A stretch of DNA of 46,044 bases, from the NCBI GenBank assembly GCA_002361625.1, contig DETL01000004.1, positions 49,731-95,774 on the forward strand, read 5' to 3'. Under the pieces are notes generated by a model. It worked only from the letters and a program-made list of their open reading frames with translations. It did not search any database and was not told where the DNA came from. Position 1 is the first letter of the stretch. Each line of letters starts with the position of its first letter. Shown in pieces: positions 41,276 through 46,044 of the stretch. This stretch comes from Bacteroidales bacterium UBA3289 (GTDB taxonomy: Bacteria > Bacteroidota > Bacteroidia > Bacteroidales > UBA932). Made by a program: the position numbers and the translations under genes.

Positions 41276-43030
41276 ATGAAAAAGATACTCATTCTCTCCC
41301 TTTTCCTGTCCCTGCTGGCGTGGGGCCTCCTCCCGGCTCAGACCCCGTCCCGGTCCGACCGGGTGGTCGTCGCCTACGTGACCGCATGGACCGACGTCAT
41401 GCCGGATCCGACCCTGATGACCCATATCAACTACGCGTTCGGTCATGTGAGCGAATCCTTCGACGCCGTCCGCATCGACCATCCCGAGCGGCTGCGGCAG
41501 ATCGTTGCGTCGAAGGGCGAGGCCAAGGTGTGCCTGTCCATCGGCGGATGGGGAAGCGGCCGGTTCAGCGAGATGGCCTCCACGGCGCTCCGGCGGAAGC
41601 GTTTCGCCGAGAGCTGCGCCGCGGCGGTCCGGGAGTTCGGCCTGGACGGCATCGACATGGACTGGGAGTATCCCACGAGTTCGGCGGCGGGGATTTCATC
41701 CTCGAAGGACGACACGGAGAACTTCACCCTGCTCATGCAGGAGTTGCGGGCGGCGATCGGCCCGGACTGCCTGCTCACCTTCGCCTCTCCGGCGAGCGCC
41801 CGTTACGTGGATTTCGCAGCGGTGCTGCCCCTCGTCGACTGGGTCAATGTCATGGCCTATGACATGGGCCGTCCGCCCCGGCACAACGCCGCCCTGTACA
41901 AAAGTGACATCTCCGGCCGCATCAGTTCCGACGACGCCGTCAAGCGGCACCTCGACGCCGGTGTCCCGGCCGACAAGGTGGTCATGGGCATGCCCTTCTA
42001 CGGCCATGGAAAGGAGGGTTATGCCGATTACGTGGATTACAAGGATCTTCCAGCTCCGCTGGAGGGCCACCATGAGGTTTGGGACCCGGTCGCGAAAGTG
42101 CCCTATTATGCCAATGCCGACGGCCGTCTGGTGCTGGGTTTCGACAATCCCCGTTCCATTGGCGAGAAATGCCGGTACATCGTCCGCAGCGGTCTCCGGG
42201 GCGGCATGTACTGGGATTACGGCGGCGACAACGCCTCGAACGACCTGGCACGCACGGTGGCGGAGATCCTGCTTCCCCGCAGTTTCGTGTCCGCCGGAGC
42301 CGTCCGGCCGGCCAGCTATGCCGGGTCGCAGCCCCGTTTCCGGGCGCTGCTGTATTACTCCGACGAAGTGGAGGAAGCCCACCGGCAGTTTTCGCACCAG
42401 GCGGTGGCGTTCTTCCGGAAACTGACGGTCGGTGAGGGTTTTGTCCTGGACGTATCCCAGACGCTGCCGGAGGATCTGTCACCGTACGATGTGATCGTCA
42501 TGCCCGACGTGGCGCCCGGAAGCGCGGCCGACCGGGCCCGGTTCGAGAAGTACATGGAAGAAGGCGGCGGCTGGGTGGGCTTCCACGCGGCCGCGTACAA
42601 CGACCTTTCCACCGGTTGGGAGTGGTTCCGGAATTTCCTGGGCGGCGTCCGTTTCCTGTGCAATACCTGGCCGCCGCAGCCGGGCCTGATGCAGGTGGAG
42701 TCCCGGGTCCATCCCGTGACGCGGAGCCTGCCGGAGCGCTTCGTCGCCCCTTCGAGCGAGTTCTACCAGTGGACGCCCGATCCGCGCTCGAACCCTTCGG
42801 TCCAAGTGCTCGTGAGCCTGGCTCCCGAGAACTTCCCGATGGGCCTCAAAGACGTCGTCTTCGGTGGTGATTTCCCGGTCGTCTGGACCAATACCGACTA
42901 CCGGATGGTCTATCTGAACATGGGGCACGGGGACGAATGCTTCACCGACGCCACCCAGAACCTCCTGTTCGTCAACGCACTCCGCTGGGTCGTTTCCCAG
43001 CGGAGTGCGGGTGATCCTTTCCTGCGATAG
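41276..43030 (+). CDS. secreted fusion of GH18 glycosidase and ThuA-like domain
   Basis: The 584-residue protein has a signal peptide (ending LLPAQ). Residues 28-335 form a GH18 TIM barrel with the catalytic motif DGIDMDWEYP (Glu131 the proton donor), the CLSIGGWGSGRF strand and MAYDM (Tyr194) of the NAG-assisted mechanism. GH18 enzymes cut chitin-type or N-glycan GlcNAc linkages. Residues 353-580 form a ThuA-like (class I glutamine amidotransferase-like) domain: RALLYYSDEVEEAHRQFSHQ, GGWVGFHAAAYND and GHGDECFTDATQN. ThuA domains occur in sugar metabolism and are often fused to secreted enzymes in Bacteroidetes. The combination suggests action on a GlcNAc-containing glycan. It ends two bases before the convergent deacetylase-like gene. 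Confidence 0.9.
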   Translation: MKKILILSLFLSLLAWGLLPAQTPSRSDRVVVAYVTAWTDVMPDPTLMTHINYAFGHVSESFDAVRIDHPERLRQIVASKGEAKVCLSIGGWGSGRFSEMASTALRRKRFAESCAAAVREFGLDGIDMDWEYPTSSAAGISSSKDDTENFTLLMQELRAAIGPDCLLTFASPASARYVDFAAVLPLVDWVNVMAYDMGRPPRHNAALYKSDISGRISSDDAVKRHLDAGVPADKVVMGMPFYGHGKEGYADYVDYKDLPAPLEGHHEVWDPVAKVPYYANADGRLVLGFDNPRSIGEKCRYIVRSGLRGGMYWDYGGDNASNDLARTVAEILLPRSFVSAGAVRPASYAGSQPRFRALLYYSDEVEEAHRQFSHQAVAFFRKLTVGEGFVLDVSQTLPEDLSPYDVIVMPDVAPGSAADRARFEKYMEEGGGWVGFHAAAYNDLSTGWEWFRNFLGGVRFLCNTWPPQPGLMQVESRVHPVTRSLPERFVAPSSEFYQWTPDPRSNPSVQVLVSLAPENFPMGLKDVVFGGDFPVVWTNTDYRMVYLNMGHGDECFTDATQNLLFVNALRWVVSQRSAGDPFLR

Positions 43031-43032
43031 GG

Positions 43033-44688
43033 TTACTCTGCGCTTCGGAACGGCTCCAGGGCCAGCCGGCCCCGGTCCGGAAGGAGCCGGAGGACCGCTT
43101 CCCCATCCTGTCCGCGCAAGTCATCGGCCCGGCCCTTCCCGATCCTCATCCCGTAGTCCATTCCCTGAGAGCAGGCCCGGATGGTGTCCGGGGTAATCTG
43201 CGTGAACGGCAGCTGGACGTCCGGAGCGGTCGAGAGGACGAGGCACCAGTCACCGACCGACCCCTTTGAGACGATGGAGAGACCGTCTTCGGTGAAGGAG
43301 AACACGAAGCGTCCCTTTCCGTCTTCCGAGGGCCAGATGACATCCTGTCCCTTTTCGCCATCCATCGGAACGAATTGAAGGTCACCGCCTTTGAATGCGG
43401 GAGCTTCCAGGCGGAGTCCGGCCATCTTCTCCGCCGTACTCCAGAGGCATCCATCGACCAGCGGGAAGGTCTCGTAATGGAAGACCGGAAGCGTGTCGGG
43501 ATGGTCCAGATACTCGGAGCGCAGCCGCTCGTCGAAGACATGCAGGTCCCGGATTTTCAGGGACGTGCCCTCCCACAGGAGGTTGGCGCGGTAGTTCCGG
43601 CAATTGAACCAGTAGGTCTTCCTTCCATTACCCAGTGCGTCCTCCGTGGTGACGACGGACGTAGGCGGGGTCACGGGATAGCGTTCCCTGAACCAGCGGC
43701 CGGTCTCCGAGAGGGTCTCGACACGGACTTTCCCTTCCTTCTGCAACCGGGCGACCTGCTCCGTCTGATAGACGAATCCCTTCTTCATCAACCCCCAGGT
43801 GAAGGAGTTCTCCTGGCCCACCTGGACATAGTTGAAGCCCAGATGCGGCTCTTCGGTGAACATCCGGAAGAACCAGTCCACCCACGCAGGAAGTCCTCCG
43901 CCCAGTTCATAGACGGGTTCCAGGGTGATGACGCTCTGGACCGCCCCTCCCACGCCGGCTTCATACTGATAGATGGGATCGCTTCCCAGCATCCGGAAGA
44001 CGGGAAGGTCGATGCCGCCCTCGGCGGTCTGGGCAGGCATGTAGGCGTTTTGCCGGCTGGGATAATAGCCGCCGTTCCAGTAGCCGCCCCAGAGGGTATA
44101 TCCGTCCGTCCCCACCTGGTCCCGGCAGTCGCAGGACGCTTCGATGCCGTATTTGTCGTGCAGGTAGGCCAGCGTTCCGGCCTCGATGAACCAGGATCCG
44201 ACGGATTTCGGCCAGCATCCGAATACTTCCTTGAACTTGTCCATATAGACATCGACCAGATGCTCCCGTTCCGACTGGGTGTAGCCGACCGAGAAGCCTA
44301 CGTTCGCGTGCCAGTCCCAAGGATAGCGTCCCCGCCAACTATAGCCGGCGGCCTCGACATGCGGCTGCGTGATTTCCCACCAGGCGCCGACTTCGCAGCC
44401 CCGCTCCATCTCTTCCTTCATCAAGGCCTGGTAGGACGGGTCGATCAGGGCGTCGTACTGCAGCAGGTACGTTCCCGTAAGCCCCTTGCTCCGAAGGTCT
44501 TCCGCCTGGGAAAGGACCGTCTCGTAGAGGACCTGTTCGGTAATTTCGTCGTCACGGGGTTCCGTGTAACGGATGAAATTGATGATGTTGACGATGCGCG
44601 GACTGTCCTGGGCAGTCCCCTCCGCCGCCTGGCAGCCCGTCAAAAGGGTGGCGATGACGGCCAATGGAAGAATTCGAGAGATATCCAT
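43033..44688 (-). CDS. secreted polysaccharide-deacetylase-like lipoprotein
   Basis: The 551-residue protein starts at ATG 44688 with MDISRILPLAVIATLLTGC, lipobox Cys19. The region from about 35 to 340 has the feel of a NodB/GH57-type (beta/alpha)7 barrel: IINFIRYTEPRD, LLQYDALIDPSYQALMKEEM, CEVGAWWEITQPHVEA, WPKSVGSWFIEAGTLAYL and FRMLGSDPIYQYE, cited in fragments. Trp-rich and acidic residues fit a glycan site. The C-terminal ~200 residues are beta-rich. Catalytic residues cannot be assigned, so deacetylase versus glycosidase is open. It converges on the GH18-ThuA gene with a two-base gap, and both may act on GlcNAc glycans. Confidence 0.6.
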   Translation of the reverse strand: MDISRILPLAVIATLLTGCQAAEGTAQDSPRIVNIINFIRYTEPRDDEITEQVLYETVLSQAEDLRSKGLTGTYLLQYDALIDPSYQALMKEEMERGCEVGAWWEITQPHVEAAGYSWRGRYPWDWHANVGFSVGYTQSEREHLVDVYMDKFKEVFGCWPKSVGSWFIEAGTLAYLHDKYGIEASCDCRDQVGTDGYTLWGGYWNGGYYPSRQNAYMPAQTAEGGIDLPVFRMLGSDPIYQYEAGVGGAVQSVITLEPVYELGGGLPAWVDWFFRMFTEEPHLGFNYVQVGQENSFTWGLMKKGFVYQTEQVARLQKEGKVRVETLSETGRWFRERYPVTPPTSVVTTEDALGNGRKTYWFNCRNYRANLLWEGTSLKIRDLHVFDERLRSEYLDHPDTLPVFHYETFPLVDGCLWSTAEKMAGLRLEAPAFKGGDLQFVPMDGEKGQDVIWPSEDGKGRFVFSFTEDGLSIVSKGSVGDWCLVLSTAPDVQLPFTQITPDTIRACSQGMDYGMRIGKGRADDLRGQDGEAVLRLLPDRGRLALEPFRSAE

Positions 44689-44787
44689 GCTGTAGTGAAT
44701 TGTGTTCTCCGCGTGAAGATAGACACATTTTTCCGCATCTCCAAGCCTGGGCTTGACCATGGTTGGCCATCCCCGGAGAACCGCACA

Positions 44788-44953
44788 CCGCACCCCCCTG
44801 CATTATTCCAGGGGCCTGCGGAAGGCCGTCTTGTAAGCAGCTATTAATCAGGCGCTTCCAATGGATTATCCCGCAGGCCGGTAGGGCCCGCCTCTTGCCA
44901 AGGCACTCATCAGAGCCTCTTCGATACACCGCCGGTAAACTTTTTTCAGGACG
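44788..44953 (+). repeat. 166-bp direct repeat, copy A
   Basis: It aligns without gaps to 45845-46010 in the same orientation, with about 19 mismatches counted by eye. The first 40 bases and the last ~60 are almost identical; 11 of the mismatches lie in 44831-44860. It contains a hairpin CCCCTG/CAGGGG (44795-44814) and a longer inverted pair GGCCTGCGG (44813-44821) with CCGCAGGCC (44871-44879). Confidence 0.9.
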
Positions 44954-44970
44954 TCACAGTTGCGAATCAT
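44866..44970 (-). pseudogene. 34-residue gene tail, remnant of a duplicated gene
   Basis: On the minus strand an open frame from ATG 44970 to TAA 44868-44866 encodes MIRNCDVLKKVYRRCIEE followed by ALMSALARGGPYRPAG. It matches, over nearly its full length, the tail of the partial gene entering from the right edge (VVLKKVYRRCIEEALMSASA then RGGHNRPAG); the A copy lacks one codon near its start. Homology stops at about 44970, so it looks like the broken 3' end of a duplicated gene. A genuine micropeptide is possible. The family was not recognised. Confidence 0.45.
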
Positions 44971-45028
44971 CCCGCGTCAACCCTACGGCCGGCATCCCCA
45001 CCTGAGATTGGATTGGGGTGGATCGGCT

Positions 45029-45541
45029 TTACCAAGACAGGCCGCTTCCGTCCAGCGGGTTCTTGGACTTGATGCGTGAAAACGCGCCGGAATTCCACCA
45101 GGCGCGGTAGGCATCGGCAGCCTTTCTCTGGGCGGCCGGATAGGCCTCTGTTCCATAATGGACGGGACCGTTCGTCTGCTTGTCGATGAGGATCGGAGCC
45201 AGGGAAGGATATCCCATGAACACCTTGGTCTTTTCGCTACCGACTTCGGCCAACCGGATGCCCTCGACCAACCACAGGGCATACATACCGAGAGAGATCT
45301 CAGGCCAATAGGAAGACAGCGGGCTGACTGGTGGATGGACTTTGCGTTCATCGTCCGCGTACGATAGAAGAATGGGAATCTGATCCGGGTCAAACAGCTT
45401 CATTTCCAATTGGTGTGCGTATTTCCCATCCAGAAGGCCCGCCATATAGGTGTCCACTTCATCCTTCTGCCTCTGCTCCTGCATTTTTCCGCAAGCAGAC
45501 AAAAGTACAAGAGCCAATAAGCTAATGATTCTGAATTTCAT
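45029..45541 (-). CDS. small lipoprotein of unknown function between direct repeats
   Basis: The 170-residue protein starts MKFRIISLLALVLLSACG with lipobox Cys17. The mature part has IPILLSYADDERKV, YWPEISLGMYALWLVEGIRL and FMGYPSLAPILIDKQT; I recognise no family with confidence. It has its own -7 box (TATTTTTG, 45603-45596). It stands alone between repeat copies A and B, and with about 1 kb between them it could be a mobile or recombined cargo gene. Base usage looks less GC-extreme than its neighbours. Confidence 0.65.
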   Translation of the reverse strand: MKFRIISLLALVLLSACGKMQEQRQKDEVDTYMAGLLDGKYAHQLEMKLFDPDQIPILLSYADDERKVHPPVSPLSSYWPEISLGMYALWLVEGIRLAEVGSEKTKVFMGYPSLAPILIDKQTNGPVHYGTEAYPAAQRKAADAYRAWWNSGAFSRIKSKNPLDGSGLSW

Positions 45542-45595
45542 ATCGTCCGTTTTCCCTAAAAACTCCCGGAACCCGGGAATCTTGCATGTCCGCTA

Positions 45596-45603
45596 CAAAA
45601 ATA
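45596..45603 (-). promoter_or_regulatory. -7 box for the small lipoprotein gene
   Basis: It reads TATTTTTG on the minus strand, a full match to TAnnTTTG, 55 bases before the ATG at 45541. Confidence 0.5.
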
Positions 45604-45604
45604 A

Positions 45605-45841
45605 TCAATTTTGGATAATTGCCAGAACATATTCATCGACACCGGGGATCAGTGTGATGCCGGTCTCCTGAAGGTGAATCTGCCCAGCCCGGTTCTGTAC
45701 GCATCGGATGCTTACACGACGTCGGCGGAAGACAAGGTCGCACAGGGCGGCTGTCGGCGGGACCCATACGAAGAGCGGGTTCATGAGGCCTGCGGGGAAT
45801 AATTTAATAATCAACTGATAATCAGCATACTGCAAGGCCAT
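45605..45841 (-). CDS. doubtful small open frame
   Basis: From ATG 45841 a 78-residue frame begins MALQYADYQLIIKLFPAG and ends DEYVLAIIQN. It has no signal, helix pattern or known motif, and its start lies just short of repeat copy B. The GGCCTGCGG motif of the repeat recurs inside it (45787-45795). It is more likely a decayed fragment than a working gene. Confidence 0.2.
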   Translation of the reverse strand: MALQYADYQLIIKLFPAGLMNPLFVWVPPTAALCDLVFRRRRVSIRCVQNRAGQIHLQETGITLIPGVDEYVLAIIQN

Positions 45842-45844
45842 ACC

Positions 45845-46010
45845 CCGCAACCCCCTGCATTATTCCAGGGGCCTGCGGAAGCCCGTCATACGAACAACTA
45901 CTAATCAATCACTTCTGACGAATTATCCCGCAGGCCGGTTGTGCCCGCCTCTTGCCGAGGCACTCATCAGAGCCTCTTCGATACACCGCCGGTAAACTTT
46001 TTTCAGGACG
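45845..46010 (+). repeat. 166-bp direct repeat, copy B
   Basis: It is the partner of copy A, 1057 bp away. It has the same hairpin (45852-45871) and the same inverted pair (45870-45878 with 45928-45936). Read on the minus strand, these structures lie at and just after the stop codon of the truncated gene, so they could act as its terminator. Confidence 0.9.
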
Positions 46011-46044
46011 ACACAGACATCGCGGATCAGGTTGTCCCATTTCC
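45923..46044 (-). CDS. C-terminal end of an unidentified protein (5' part outside window)
   Basis: On the minus strand, entering from the window edge, an open frame encodes KWDNLIRDVCVVLKKVYRRC, then IEEALMSASARGGHNRPAG, and stops at TAA 45925-45923. The reading is helical and basic, with no family recognised. Its last ~33 residues are duplicated in the remnant at 44866-44970. The two coding copies differ mostly at non-conserved ends, while the core is identical. Confidence 0.5.
   Translation of the reverse strand, partial: KWDNLIRDVCVVLKKVYRRCIEEALMSASARGGHNRPAG

Larger units (their letters stand above)
44689..45028. other. 340-bp intergenic region with repeat copy A
   Basis: The gap between the deacetylase-like and small lipoprotein genes holds a weak minus-strand -7 box (TATCTTCA, 44721-44714), the 166-bp repeat copy A (44788-44953) and a 34-codon gene tail (44866-44970). 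The first ~70 bases after 44970 on the lipoprotein side show no feature. Confidence 0.6.
45542..46044. other. 503-bp right-edge region with repeat copy B
   Basis: From the left it holds the lipoprotein promoter, a doubtful 79-codon minus-strand open frame (45605-45841), an AT-rich stretch (about 45798-45830) and repeat copy B with the tail of a gene that leaves the window. Apart from these I see no further feature. Confidence 0.55.

Noticed and set aside
44788..46010. Integron gene cassette with attC sites
   Set aside because: No GTTRRRY/RYYYAAC core pair bounds the repeats, no integrase is visible, and the conserved part contains a coding tail.
44788..46010. Insertion sequence or composite transposon
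   Set aside because: No transposase, terminal inverted repeats or target-site duplication is seen within the window; only direct repeats are.

Overview
The window reads as one chromosomal segment of a GC-rich member of the Bacteroidales. Three things support this. Promoters fit the Bacteroidetes pattern (-7 box TAnnTTTG, in two places with a TTTG -33 box 19 bp upstream) and not the sigma70 -35/-10 pattern. There is a SusC/SusD pair. Many secreted proteins have short signal peptides ending in AQ or a lipobox cysteine. High GC content with long antisense open frames suggests a Rikenellaceae- or Cryptobacteroides-like lineage; that placement is inference.

Layout. (1) 1-2342: the end of xylA, the xylose/H+ symporter xylE, and a small lysine/alanine-rich helical protein with an EF-hand loop, closed by a clear hairpin terminator. 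(2) 2358-9069: an aldo/keto reductase, a C69 dipeptidase, a small secreted protein, a lipoprotein type B carboxylesterase, a secreted protein made of 17-residue repeats, an SGNH esterase and tRNA-Arg(UCU). (3) 9070-12259, minus strand: a PPC/DUF296 protein, a Dcu-type C4-dicarboxylate antiporter and a Tat-type metallophosphoesterase in one tight operon. (4) 12342-25172: a secreted two-repeat protein of unknown role, then a polysaccharide utilisation locus. SusC, SusD, a surface lipoprotein and a lipoprotein GH89 alpha-N-acetylglucosaminidase run leftward. A DUF5077/DUF3472 protein and a second, non-lipidated GH89 run rightward from the same control region. The likely target is a glycan capped with alpha-linked GlcNAc, such as gastric-type mucin or heparan-like material. 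(5) 25169-35499, minus strand: thirteen genes with no gap above about 30 bp: MerR regulator, NIF3 protein, C4 zinc-ribbon coiled coil, replicative helicase DnaB, DUF3108 protein, RseC, RnfBCDGEA and a small outer-membrane barrel. (6) 35539-37412: two tandem membrane-anchored M23 peptidases, one lacking a catalytic histidine. (7) 37472-43030, mostly plus strand: a HAD phosphatase, an organophosphate MFS antiporter, a DUF418 membrane protein, a DUF4251 lipoprotein on the other strand, and a GH18-ThuA fusion. (8) 43033-46044: a deacetylase-like lipoprotein, then a lipoprotein gene lying between two 166-bp direct repeats that carry the same gene tail.

The genes describe an anaerobe that imports and degrades sugars and host or plant glycans, exports succinate or exchanges C4-dicarboxylates, and couples ferredoxin oxidation to an ion gradient through Rnf. 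I saw no prophage, CRISPR array or complete insertion sequence. The best leads for something undescribed are the dual-GH89 locus, the GH18-ThuA fusion, the PPC-Dcu-phosphoesterase operon, the M23 pair and the repeat-bounded tail at the right edge.
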